Part shown: in pieces, positions 39,978 to 48,616 of the stretch
Position numbering within the stretch: position 1 is the stretch's first letter
Layout of the letters: each line of letters opens with the position of its first letter
Position numbers and translations under genes: made by a program
DNA from: Chloroflexota bacterium
GTDB taxonomy: Bacteria > Chloroflexota > Anaerolineae > SpSt-313
Length of the DNA: 64,000 bases
Direction of reading: 5' to 3'
NCBI GenBank assembly: GCA_029553955.1
Contig: JAKPJZ010000161.1
Coordinates: 62,001-126,000, forward strand
The notes under the pieces: model-generated
The model's database searches: none
The model's input: the letters and a program-made list of their open reading frames with translations, nothing else
Told to the model about the DNA's origin: nothing

Positions 39978-41717
39978 ATGTTCCGTATGCGGCGCATTTT
40001 CGATGACACGCTCCCGGCCAACCGGGAGGCTATCGCCCAGGTGCAGGAGATTGTGCGCGTCCAGTTCGGGCCGGAGTCGGCACAGCGTGTGGGCAATCTC
40101 CCCGACTGGATGCATGACCCGCTGCGCCGCCGCTTCCGGTCGATCCTCATCGTGGCCGATGACCTGCACCGCCGGGTGAAGGGGTTTGCACTGCTCATGC
40201 ATGCGCCGGATCTGGACTTTTGCTTCCTGGACTATATCGCCACCGCTAGCGGCAGGGTGGGCCGGGGCATCGGCGGCGCCCTGTACGAGCGGGTGCGCGA
40301 GGAGGCGCTGGCGCTGCGCAGCCAGGGGCTCTTCTTTGAATGCCTGCCCGATGACCCGGCCCTGTGCCGCAACCCACAGACGCTGAAGCAGAACGCGGCG
40401 CGCTTGCGCTTCTATGAGCGCTATGGCGCTCGGCCCATCGCCGGCACCATCTACGAGACGCCGCTGACCCCCGGCGCCGATTGCCCGCCCTACCTGATGT
40501 ACGACAACCTGGGCCAGGCCGGCGCGCTGTCGCAGGAGCGGGGGCGGACCATCGTGCGCGCGATCTTGGAGCGGGAGTATGGCACACGCTGCCCGCCGGG
40601 CTACATCGACGAGGTCGCGGCGTCGTTCCGCGACGACCCGGTGCGCCTGCGCGAGCCGCGCTACATCAAGCGCGAGGCGGCGCCTGCCCACAGTGGGGCC
40701 TGCCCGGCCGACGAGCGCATCGCACTGGTGGTGAACGACCAGCAGGCGATCCACCATGTGCACGAGCGCGGCTATGTGGAGGCGCCGGCCCGCATCGATG
40801 CCATCCTGAAGGGCCTGCAGCGCAGCGATCTGTTCGAGCGGATGGAGCCGCGCCACTTTGGCGATGCGCACATCAGGGCCGTGCACGACCGTGAATTCCT
40901 GGCCTACTTGCGGCGCATGTGCGAGAACCTGGAGCCGGGGGCCTCGGTCTATCCCTATGTCTTTCCCATCCGCAACGTGGCCCGCCCGCCCAAAGATATG
41001 GCCATGCGCGCCGGCTACTATTGCATCGACACCTTTACGCCGCTGAGCCACAACGCTTACCCGGCCGCGCGCCGGGCCGTCGACTGCGCGATCACGGCGG
41101 CACGGGAGGTGCAGACGGGGCGCCGGCTGGCCTACGCCCTGGTGCGCCCGCCCGGCCACCATGCGGAGCGCCGCGCCTTTGGCGGCTTTTGCTACCTGAA
41201 CTCGACCGCCATCGCGGCGCACTACCTGAGCGCCGAGGGGCGCGTGGCCGTGTTGGACCTGGATTACCACCACGGCAACGGCACGCAGGAGATCTTTTAC
41301 GAGCGCGCCGATGTGCTGACCGTCTCGATCCATGGGCAGCCGAGCTTTGCCTACCCCTACTTTAGCGGCTTTGCCGGCGAGAAGGGCCGCGGCGCCGGCG
41401 AGGGCTACAACCTCAACCTGCCGCTGCCTGAGGAGGTCGACGGCGCGGCCTACAGCCAGGCCCTGCAGAAGGCCTTGGCGCGCGTGCGGCGTTTCGAGCC
41501 GCAGTTCGTGGTGGTGGCGCTGGGGTTGGATACGGCGAAGCACGACCCAACGGGGACGTGGGCGTTGACGGGCGAGGACCTGGAGGCCAATGGCCGCATG
41601 GTGGGCGAGTTGCGGCTGCCGACGCTGGTGGTGCAGGAGGGGGGCTACTATACGCGGTCGTTGGGCAGGAATGCGCTGTGCTTCCTGCGCGGGCTGTGGG
41701 CTGAGGGACGGCCGTAG
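39978..41717 (+). CDS. Fusion: N-terminal GNAT-like acetyltransferase + C-terminal histone deacetylase / acetylpolyamine amidohydrolase-like domain
   Basis: N-terminal GRVGRGIGGALYERVREEA; C-terminal RPPGHHAERRAFGGFCYLNS, DLDYHHGNGTQEIFY, ALGLDTAKHDPTG, GGYY. Start after GGGGGGAGG; the 39948 ATG overlaps a TATACT box. Confidence 0.82.
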   Translation: MFRMRRIFDDTLPANREAIAQVQEIVRVQFGPESAQRVGNLPDWMHDPLRRRFRSILIVADDLHRRVKGFALLMHAPDLDFCFLDYIATASGRVGRGIGGALYERVREEALALRSQGLFFECLPDDPALCRNPQTLKQNAARLRFYERYGARPIAGTIYETPLTPGADCPPYLMYDNLGQAGALSQERGRTIVRAILEREYGTRCPPGYIDEVAASFRDDPVRLREPRYIKREAAPAHSGACPADERIALVVNDQQAIHHVHERGYVEAPARIDAILKGLQRSDLFERMEPRHFGDAHIRAVHDREFLAYLRRMCENLEPGASVYPYVFPIRNVARPPKDMAMRAGYYCIDTFTPLSHNAYPAARRAVDCAITAAREVQTGRRLAYALVRPPGHHAERRAFGGFCYLNSTAIAAHYLSAEGRVAVLDLDYHHGNGTQEIFYERADVLTVSIHGQPSFAYPYFSGFAGEKGRGAGEGYNLNLPLPEEVDGAAYSQALQKALARVRRFEPQFVVVALGLDTAKHDPTGTWALTGEDLEANGRMVGELRLPTLVVQEGGYYTRSLGRNALCFLRGLWAEGRP

Positions 41718-41783
41718 CCGGCCAGCAGCCTGCCGGAGGTGCGCGGGTGGCGACCGGCTTTCACGCTCCGCACTACGCCGGTG

Positions 41784-41883
41784 CTGAGCCCCTAAAGGGG
41801 GTTTGGGCGGGCTGGTTGGCCCTGGTGCGCCCGCGGGCGCACCAGGGCCAACCAGCCCGCCCAAACCCCCTTTAGGGGCTCAG
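41784..41883. repeat. 100-bp perfect loop-free palindrome between convergent genes
   Basis: CTGAGCCCCTAAAGGGGGTTTGGGCGGGCTGGTTGGCCCTGGTGCGCCCG and exact reverse complement. Confidence 0.97.
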
Positions 41884-41959
41884 AGCCGGGCGAGGGCGAA
41901 GCCGGCACCCGGCCATTGCCAGGATGCTGAGGGAGGTGAGTCTGCTTTCCGACAGGGTG

Positions 41960-44482
41960 CTAGCGCCGCCGGCTGAAACGGCGCGCGGCGCGGCGCGGCT
42001 CGCCGCGGCGCACCTGGATCGCTTCGCGCTTCTGGGGTTGCCCTTCCTCTTCGCCGGCCGCCTGGCTGAACTCTTGGTAGATGCGCGCCAGCTCTTGCAG
42101 GCGCTGCGCCACGCGATAGTTGACCGTCCCCTCGGGGTACTTGCCGTTGACCTTTTCGCCGGCGCGCATGCCGGTGAGCAGCTCGATGCCCTCGTCGATG
42201 GTGCGCACCTGGTAGATGTGGAACTTGGCCTCACGCACCGCCTGCACCACGTCGTGGCGCAGGTTGAGGTTATCGGCGTTCTGCGCCGGGATGAGCACGC
42301 CCTGGTCGCCGGTGAGGCCTTTCGAGCGGCAGACGTCGAAAAAGCCCTCGATCTTGGCGGTGGCGCCGCCGATGGGCTGCACCTCGCCGCGCTGGTTGAC
42401 CGAGCCGGTCACGGCCAGGTTCTGGCGGATGGGCACGCCCGCCAGGCTGGAGAGCAGGGCGTAGAGCTCGGCCGAGGAGGCGCTGTCGCCTTCGACGCCT
42501 TCGTAGCTCTGCTCGAAGGTGAGGCTGGCCGACAGGCTGAGCGGCAGCTCCTGGGCGAAGCGGCCGCCGAGGTAGCCGGCGAGGATGAGCACCCCCTTGT
42601 TGTGGATGGGCCCGGAGAGCTCGGCCTCGCGGTCGATGGCGATGACGTTGCCGCGGCCGACGTAGGTGCGGGCGGTGATGCGCGTCGGCTGGCCGAACTC
42701 ATAGTCGCCCAGCATCGAGACCGAGAGCCCGTTCACCTGGCCGGCGACGGCGCCTTCGGTGTCGACCATGATCACGCCGCGGTCGATCATCTCGCGGATG
42801 CGCTCTTCGATGCGGTTGGAGCGGTAGACCTTCTCGTCGATGGCCCTCTGCACGTCGGCCGCAGAGACGAGTTCGTGCCCTGCCTGCGTGGCCCAGAAGC
42901 TCGCCTCCGACACCATGTCGGCCACCTCGCTGAAGCGGGTGGCCAGCTTCTTCTGGTCCTCGGCCAGGCGTGAGCCGTACTCCACAATGCGCGCCACGCC
43001 GCCGGGGTCAAAGGGCCGCAGGCCGTTCTCGCGGATGTGGTTGGCCACAAAGAGCGCGTACTCGTCGATGGCCTTCTGGTCGCGGTCCATCTCGGAGCCA
43101 AAGTCGGCCTTGACCTTGAAGAGGCGCTGGAACTCGTCGTCGTACTCGTAGAGCAGGTAGTAGAGCCACGGCTCGCCGATGAGCACGACTTTGGTGTTGG
43201 CCGGGATAGGCTCGGGCTCGAGTGTCGTCGTGTTGAAGGCGCGGAATTGGGCGCCCATCTCCTCGATGTCGATGCGGCCGTCTTTGAGCACGCGTTTGAC
43301 CGCATCCCACGAGAAGGGGTTGGTGAGGACGTCGCGCGCTTCCAAGATCAGGTAGCCGCCGTTGGCCTTGTGGAAGGCGCCGGCGCGGATCTTGGTGAAA
43401 TCGGTCACCAGGGCGCCGAACTGGGCCTCCTGCTCGACCTGGCCGATGAGGTTGTAATAGGTCGGGTTCGATTCGGCGACGATGGGCGCGCCCTTTTGCT
43501 GGCAGCTATCGACAATGACGTTCACTTTGTAGCGGCTGAGGTCCATCTCTTGGGCGCCGCCGCCGAGCATCTGTGCCAGGGGGTTGGCCTGCTCGGCCTC
43601 GGGCCGGAAGACGTCGGCACTGTCAATGACATCGCGGCGCACTTCTTCGAGGTACTCTTCCACCTCGGCGTACTGGGCGTACTTGGCCTCGAGATCGTCG
43701 ACAAAGTGGCCGATGGCGAAAGCGGTCACCTGGCGGTCGAGCTCGTTCAGCGTGTCTTGGGCTTGCTTCTGGCGTGCCCGAACCTTGGTCAGCGTGCCGG
43801 CGACCTGCTGCTGCAGGTCGCGTTCGGCCGTTTCCTCTTCCTGCTTTTCGCCTGTAGAGAGGCGCTGGTATTCGCGCTCGGTGAGCGGCTCGCCGCTGGG
43901 GGAGGTGCGCACCAGCATCGTGCCCATGGGCGTGCGCGCCAGGCCATAGCCGCGCTGCCGCGCCTGCCGCTCCAGGTCGCTCAGGATCTGCGACTCCTGT
44001 TCCTGCAGTTGGCGGCTGATGTTGGCTTTTTGCTGGGCGTACTCCTCGCTCTCAAAGGCGCGTGGGATCTCGCGCTTCAGGCTCTCGACCAACTGGTCCA
44101 TGTCTCTGCGCAACTGGCAGCCCAAACCGGGCGGCAGGCTGATGGCGCGGGGCTTGGCTGGGTCGGCAAAGTTGTTGACATAGACCCAATCGGGTGGCGT
44201 GGGCGCGCCTTTGGCCTTTTCCTCGACCAGGCGCCTGACCATGGTAGAGCGCCCGGTGCCCACCTGGCCCAGGACGAAAATATTGAAGCCCTGCCCGGGG
44301 ACGTCCATGCCGAACTGCAGCGCGTGTCTGGCCCGATCCTGGCCGATCATGTCGGTGAGGCCGTGCAGATCGGCCGTGCTCTTGAAGGTGAACTGTGCGG
44401 GGTCCACGTTCAGCTTGAGCTGCTCCGGCTTGAGCTCGTGATTCTGGATCACCTCGCCCTCCTCTGCCTGTACCTCGAACAA
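41960..44482 (-). CDS. Lon-like ATP-dependent protease, paralog 2
   Basis: Walker A GQVGTGRST; EGDSASSAELYALLSSLAG; ATAKIEGFFDVC. Confidence 0.86.
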   Translation of the reverse strand: MFEVQAEEGEVIQNHELKPEQLKLNVDPAQFTFKSTADLHGLTDMIGQDRARHALQFGMDVPGQGFNIFVLGQVGTGRSTMVRRLVEEKAKGAPTPPDWVYVNNFADPAKPRAISLPPGLGCQLRRDMDQLVESLKREIPRAFESEEYAQQKANISRQLQEQESQILSDLERQARQRGYGLARTPMGTMLVRTSPSGEPLTEREYQRLSTGEKQEEETAERDLQQQVAGTLTKVRARQKQAQDTLNELDRQVTAFAIGHFVDDLEAKYAQYAEVEEYLEEVRRDVIDSADVFRPEAEQANPLAQMLGGGAQEMDLSRYKVNVIVDSCQQKGAPIVAESNPTYYNLIGQVEQEAQFGALVTDFTKIRAGAFHKANGGYLILEARDVLTNPFSWDAVKRVLKDGRIDIEEMGAQFRAFNTTTLEPEPIPANTKVVLIGEPWLYYLLYEYDDEFQRLFKVKADFGSEMDRDQKAIDEYALFVANHIRENGLRPFDPGGVARIVEYGSRLAEDQKKLATRFSEVADMVSEASFWATQAGHELVSAADVQRAIDEKVYRSNRIEERIREMIDRGVIMVDTEGAVAGQVNGLSVSMLGDYEFGQPTRITARTYVGRGNVIAIDREAELSGPIHNKGVLILAGYLGGRFAQELPLSLSASLTFEQSYEGVEGDSASSAELYALLSSLAGVPIRQNLAVTGSVNQRGEVQPIGGATAKIEGFFDVCRSKGLTGDQGVLIPAQNADNLNLRHDVVQAVREAKFHIYQVRTIDEGIELLTGMRAGEKVNGKYPEGTVNYRVAQRLQELARIYQEFSQAAGEEEGQPQKREAIQVRRGEPRRAARRFSRRR

Positions 44483-44595
44483 CGGTCAGGTATTCCTGTA
44501 GAGGCTCGCAGACGGCCGAATCGGCGTAATGCAACGCCCACAAGGGGCTACGTCGCCCCTACGACTACTTGACCGATATTCTAGAAGCTTGGCGG

Positions 44596-44611
44596 AGCAA
44601 GGTGTGTGCCA
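44596..44611 (-). promoter_or_regulatory. Sigma-54 promoter TGGCACACACCTTGCT
   Basis: Upstream of Lon-like paralog 2. Confidence 0.75.
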
Positions 44612-44617
44612 GGGGAG

Positions 44618-44740
44618 ACGTAATGCGTAATGCGTGTTGCGTGTTCCGTTCCTTGCCGAGCGACCACAGAGGGCGGCACGCTGCGCGGCATGGAACACGC
44701 AACACGCATTACGCATTACGTTTTACGCATTACGCCCCCG
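44618..44740. repeat. TAATGCGTAA/GTGTTGCG composite palindromic repeat
   Basis: ACGTAATGCGTAATGCGTGTTGCGTGTTCCG ... CATTACGCATTACG. Confidence 0.85.
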
Positions 44741-44748
44741 CCTTCACG

Positions 44749-44777
44749 TTGACCACGGACCCGACGTATGCTACAAT
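44749..44777 (+). promoter_or_regulatory. Candidate sigma-70 promoter TTGACC-N17-TACAAT for the histidine kinase gene
   Basis: Consensus boxes and spacer upstream of 44811. Confidence 0.55.
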
Positions 44778-44810
44778 ACACGCCAATCTTGAAAGGATTA
44801 CAGTCGGCCG

Positions 44811-46967
44811 ATGCGGCAGAAGATGCAGCGAACGAGCAGGCCCTGGGGTCGACCTGGCATCCGTGCTAAGCTGATGCTCAGCTTTCTGGCCGCGGTGTTG
44901 CCTGCGTTCGCTCTGCTGGCGGTGGTCGATTACCGGCACTATGCGGCACGCCAGGAAGCGGCGGCGGAGGAGTGCCGGGCGGTGGCGCAGGCCGCGGCGG
45001 CGACGGTGCAGGCGCGGGTCGGCGCGGCGGCGGGGGCGGCGCGCTTGGCAGCGCTGCGCAGGGCCGCGGAGGGCGAGCTCGCAGCTGCGCTCGAAGAGGC
45101 GCGTCGAGACCACCCCGAGTATCTCGAGCTGTTTGTGCTCGATGCCGGCGGCCAGGTGCTCGCTGCAGCGCCGGCCATGCGGCAGCCCCTCGTGCAACCC
45201 CAGGCGCCGGCCGCGCAGTCAGCGGTGCTGTCGGACCTTTTCCTCACTGCCCCCGAGAACCTGGCGGCGCTGCAAGTGCACGTGCCGCTGGAGCGTGGCC
45301 AGGGCGTGGCGAGCGCGGTGGGCGTTACCCTCGATGCGCACCTGCTGCTGGCAGGGCTGCCGGCCCCCGAAGACCAGGCCAGCCCCTTCGAGATCGTCCT
45401 CTACGACCGCCGTGGGCAGGCCATCGGCAGCGCGTCGCCGGCGGGCATTCCCTGGGAAGAGCACGGTGCGAGTGACTATGCCCATGTGAAGCAGGCGCTG
45501 CAGGGCCACGCCGCGGCCGCCGCGAGCATCACGAGTCACGGCACCGGCCAGGCCTACAGCGGCGCCGCTGTCCCTCTGGGTCAGATGGGTTGGGCGCTGG
45601 AGGTGCGCCGGCTCAGCCCCGAGGCGGCGGCGTACTGCCGCAGCCGGGCGTTGCTGGGCCTGCTGCCGCTGGCGGCGCTGACGGCGCTGGCGCTGGCGTT
45701 GGCCGTGGGCACGGGCAACTGGCTCACCGGTGCCATGCGGCGGCTGGCGGCGCATGCGTCGGGGCTGGGGCGTGGCCAACTCAACGAACGCATCACCATG
45801 CGCACCGGCGATGAGCTCGAGGACCTCGGCGGCGTGCTGAACGACATGGCGCGGCAGATGGAGGAGCGCGACCGGCGCCTGCGCGCGCGTACGGCCGAGC
45901 TGGATGCGATCATCACCCAGTCGGCCGACGGCATTGCCATCCATGGGCCGGCCGGCGAGCTGCAGCGTCTGAACCCGGCGGCCATCCGCATCCTGGGCCG
46001 CTCGAGCAGCCGCCTGGGCCTCTCGCCCGCCGAACAGGCCGCCTGGTTCAAGATCCACACCGCTGCGGGCGATCCCATCGACCCGAGCGACCTGCCGGTA
46101 GCGGCGGCCTTGCGCGGCGAGACACGGGTGGCCCAGGAGCTGCGCATCGAGACCGAGGCGGGCCAGGACCGCGTAGTGGCCTGCAGCGCCGCGCCGCTCT
46201 CCGATGCGCGGGGGCGTATCTATGGCGCCGTCTCCATCTTTCGCGACATGACCCAGATACACCAGGCACAGCAGGAGAAGGACAACTTTGTCTCGGTCGT
46301 GTCGCACGAGCTCAAGACGCCGATCACGTCGATCAAAGGCTACGCGCAGATGCTGCTGCGCCGGGCCGAGGAGGCGGGGAGCGACGAGCGCGACCTGAAG
46401 GGGCTGCGCATCATCAACGACGAGGTCGAGCGCATGGTGGAGCTCATCAACCAGTTGCTCGACGTCTCGCGGCTGGAGATGCAGCGCCTGCAGCTCAACC
46501 TCGACCGGGTGGACCTGGTGGCGCTGACCCTCGATGCGGTGGACCGGCTGCAGATGACGACCAGCCGCCACACCTTGCAGCCGCGGGTGCCCCAAGGGCC
46601 GCTGTGGGTGCGTGCCGATGCCTTGCGCCTGGTGCAGGTGCTGGGCAACCTGATCATGAATGCCATCAAGTACTCGCCTGAGGGAGGGCCGGTGGAGGTC
46701 TCGCTCGAGAGCCAGGAGGGGCGCGCCTGGATCAGCGTGCGCGACTGGGGCATTGGCATAGCGGCTGAAGACCAGCCGCACCTGTTCCAGCGCTTCTGGC
46801 GGGGGACGCGCGGCGAGAACACGTCGCTCATGGGCATGGGCCTCGGGCTCTACATCAGCCGCGAGATCATACGGCGCCATCACGGCGACATTGTCTTTCG
46901 TAGTCAGGCGGGGCAGGGCAGCACGTTCCTGTTCTGGCTGCCGCTGGATTCGGAGCGGGAAACCTGA
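44811..46967 (+). CDS. Sensor histidine kinase (extracytoplasmic sensor, HAMP, PAS, HisKA, HATPase)
   Basis: VVSHELKTPITSIKGY H-box, NLIMNAIKYSPEGG N-box, GMGLGLYISREII G2-box. Confidence 0.93.
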   Translation: MRQKMQRTSRPWGRPGIRAKLMLSFLAAVLPAFALLAVVDYRHYAARQEAAAEECRAVAQAAAATVQARVGAAAGAARLAALRRAAEGELAAALEEARRDHPEYLELFVLDAGGQVLAAAPAMRQPLVQPQAPAAQSAVLSDLFLTAPENLAALQVHVPLERGQGVASAVGVTLDAHLLLAGLPAPEDQASPFEIVLYDRRGQAIGSASPAGIPWEEHGASDYAHVKQALQGHAAAAASITSHGTGQAYSGAAVPLGQMGWALEVRRLSPEAAAYCRSRALLGLLPLAALTALALALAVGTGNWLTGAMRRLAAHASGLGRGQLNERITMRTGDELEDLGGVLNDMARQMEERDRRLRARTAELDAIITQSADGIAIHGPAGELQRLNPAAIRILGRSSSRLGLSPAEQAAWFKIHTAAGDPIDPSDLPVAAALRGETRVAQELRIETEAGQDRVVACSAAPLSDARGRIYGAVSIFRDMTQIHQAQQEKDNFVSVVSHELKTPITSIKGYAQMLLRRAEEAGSDERDLKGLRIINDEVERMVELINQLLDVSRLEMQRLQLNLDRVDLVALTLDAVDRLQMTTSRHTLQPRVPQGPLWVRADALRLVQVLGNLIMNAIKYSPEGGPVEVSLESQEGRAWISVRDWGIGIAAEDQPHLFQRFWRGTRGENTSLMGMGLGLYISREIIRRHHGDIVFRSQAGQGSTFLFWLPLDSERET

Positions 46968-46995
46968 CAGGTCTCCGAAGACCTGTCAGGTTTCC
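46958..46995. terminator. Hairpin GGAAACCTGACAGGTCTCCGAAGACCTGTCAGGTTTCC at the 3' end of the histidine kinase gene
   Basis: Long perfect arms, 4-nt loop; spans the stop codon. Confidence 0.6.
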
Positions 46996-47005
46996 TGTCT
47001 CGTGC

Positions 47006-47461
47006 CTACTTTCTGATCGCGCCGAGGCGCGGCATAGCCGGCTTGGAGATCTCCTCGAGGGCATCGCAGGCCACGCCTTGCTGGGTGGGCTCGGCGTCGA
47101 CGGCCAGGTCACCCAGGGAGACGATGCCCACCAGCTTGCCGTTCTCCATGATGGGCAGGCGGCGGATCTGCTCCTCGGCCATGAGGTCCGAGGCGCTGTT
47201 GACGTCCCAGTCGGGCATGCCGGTGAACAGGTCGCGGCTCATGATGTCGCCCACGCGGGCGCCGGCGCAGTCGAGCCCTTCTGCGACGGCACGGCAGGCG
47301 ATGTCGCGGTCGGTCAGGATGCCCATCAGTTGGTTGGAATCCTGGATCAGCACATCGCCGATATCTGCGTCGCGCATCAGGCGGGCTGCCTCCATGATCG
47401 TGGCCGACGACGGCACGGACACCACGTCGGTCGTCATGATCTCGCGGATTTTCATGTGCAC
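47006..47461 (-). CDS. CBS-domain pair protein
   Basis: MKIREIMTTDVVSVPSSATIMEAARLM...GILTDRDIACRAVA...IMSRDLFT...VSLGDLAV. Confidence 0.92.
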   Translation of the reverse strand: MHMKIREIMTTDVVSVPSSATIMEAARLMRDADIGDVLIQDSNQLMGILTDRDIACRAVAEGLDCAGARVGDIMSRDLFTGMPDWDVNSASDLMAEEQIRRLPIMENGKLVGIVSLGDLAVDAEPTQQGVACDALEEISKPAMPRLGAIRK

Positions 47462-47492
47462 CTCCCATCGGGCTGCGTATCACGCTTGATGC

Positions 47493-47508
47493 AGCAACCG
47501 GCGTGCCA
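47493..47508 (-). promoter_or_regulatory. Sigma-54 promoter TGGCACGCCGGTTGCT
   Basis: 32 nt upstream of the CBS-domain gene. Confidence 0.8.
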
Positions 47509-47514
47509 CCGGAA

Positions 47515-47600
47515 GGGATTTGGGTGGGTTGGTTGGCCCTGCCGGCTGCCCCTGGCGCGCCAGGGGCAGCCGGCAGGGCCAACCAACCCACCCAAATCCC
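47515..47600. repeat. 86-bp perfect loop-free palindrome, same family as 5005-5090
   Basis: GGGATTTGGGTGGGTTGGTTGGCCCTGCCGGCTGCCCCTGGCG and exact reverse complement. Confidence 0.97.
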
Positions 47601-47679
47601 ACCGCAAGAGCTCCGTTCCGGTTACGCGCGAAGCATGGCACCGGATGCCACGACTCTCCAGCCACATACGGTCGTAGCA

Positions 47680-47922
47680 CTAGCCAGGCCAGCGCGCGGT
47701 GCGCGGGATGAACTTGGGCAGGTAGCCGAGCTGCTGGATGGCGCTGGCCAGGGCGGGCGGAGAGACCAGGTCGGGGTCATAGTCGACGTCGATCTGCTGC
47801 TCGCCCAGCCACACGGTGACGTCGTGAACGCCGGGCAGGCCCTCCAGCCGCTTCTCGAGCAGTTCGCCGGCCTCTTCATCCATCCCCGGGATGCCGTAAG
47901 CGATGTGGCTGTGGTTGAACAC
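47680..47922 (-). CDS. Small HMA-like (heavy-metal-associated fold) protein
   Basis: GTG start with GGAGG upstream; EKRLEGLPGVHDVTVWLGEQQIDVDYDPDLVSPPALASAIQQLGY. Confidence 0.6.
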   Translation of the reverse strand: MFNHSHIAYGIPGMDEEAGELLEKRLEGLPGVHDVTVWLGEQQIDVDYDPDLVSPPALASAIQQLGYLPKFIPRTARWPG

Positions 47923-47923
47923 C

Positions 47924-48154
47924 TCACTCCTCCCACACGATGTAGATGGCGCCGGCCTGCGGCGCCCTGTTGGGGCCGGGCTCGATGGCTGCGAGCTGCT
48001 CGGCCAGTTGCGGCGCCAGGCGCATGAGCAGCTTGGGGTCGAGCTCGTCGAGCGCCCAGCCGCCAAAGGTCGAGAGTGCCCAGCCGGGCCAGACGGCGGG
48101 GCAGCGGTGCGCGCCCTCGCGGGCGGGGGCAGGGAAGGCCCAAATGGAGCTCAT
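47924..48154 (-). CDS. Hypothetical small protein, 1 nt upstream of the HMA-like gene
   Basis: 76 aa ORF ending next to the following GTG start; plausible but weak. Confidence 0.4.
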   Translation of the reverse strand: MSSIWAFPAPAREGAHRCPAVWPGWALSTFGGWALDELDPKLLMRLAPQLAEQLAAIEPGPNRAPQAGAIYIVWEE

Positions 48155-48204
48155 GGGTGACCCCCTGGGGGCGACGGTTCATGGGCAGACAGGCGAGCCT
48201 GTTC

Positions 48205-48495
48205 CCTCTCCCCCCATGCCGCCGCAGCGGCGCCGGGGGAGAGGGTTGGGGTGAGGGGGGATTCCACGACGTGGCAGGCGCCCGGATTGGCCGGATGCAG
48301 CTCGCCGGCGTGCCGACTTGGCCTCCTGCGCAGCTTTTCACCCTCACCCCCGCCCTCTCCCTCCGAGGGAGAGGGGGAAGCTGTCGCCTTGTTCGCCCCT
48401 GAGCCTTCCGAGGGAGAGGGGGAGGCTGTCGCCCTGTCTGCCCCTGAAGGCGAGAGCGCCAGGCAGTCTCCCCTCTCGAGGAGGGGGGCGTCTCT
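48205..48495. repeat. CCCTCTCCCTCCGAGGGAGAGGG-type low-complexity palindromic/direct repeats
   Basis: CCGAGGGAGAGGGGGAAGCTGTCGCC / CCGAGGGAGAGGGGGAGGCTGTCGCC direct repeats. Confidence 0.7.
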
Positions 48496-48616
48496 CTCCT
48501 CCACAACGCCGCCAAGCAGGGTGTAGCGCAGGGTGTCGCTGGGCCTCGGGCCCGCGTCGCCTCGTGTCATGGTTACGCGCACTCGGCGCCTCAACCGTGG
48601 GCTGTGCATGATGGCC

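Noticed and set aside
37371-41864. 1497-aa minus-strand ORF
   Set aside because: Antisense shadow of ptsI, HPr and GNAT-HDAC genes; low-complexity Arg/His/Gln composition typical of GC-rich antisense frames.
47622-48515. 297-aa ORF spanning the HMA-like region
   Set aside because: Alternative frame of the small HMA-like and upstream genes plus repeats; no coherent domain.
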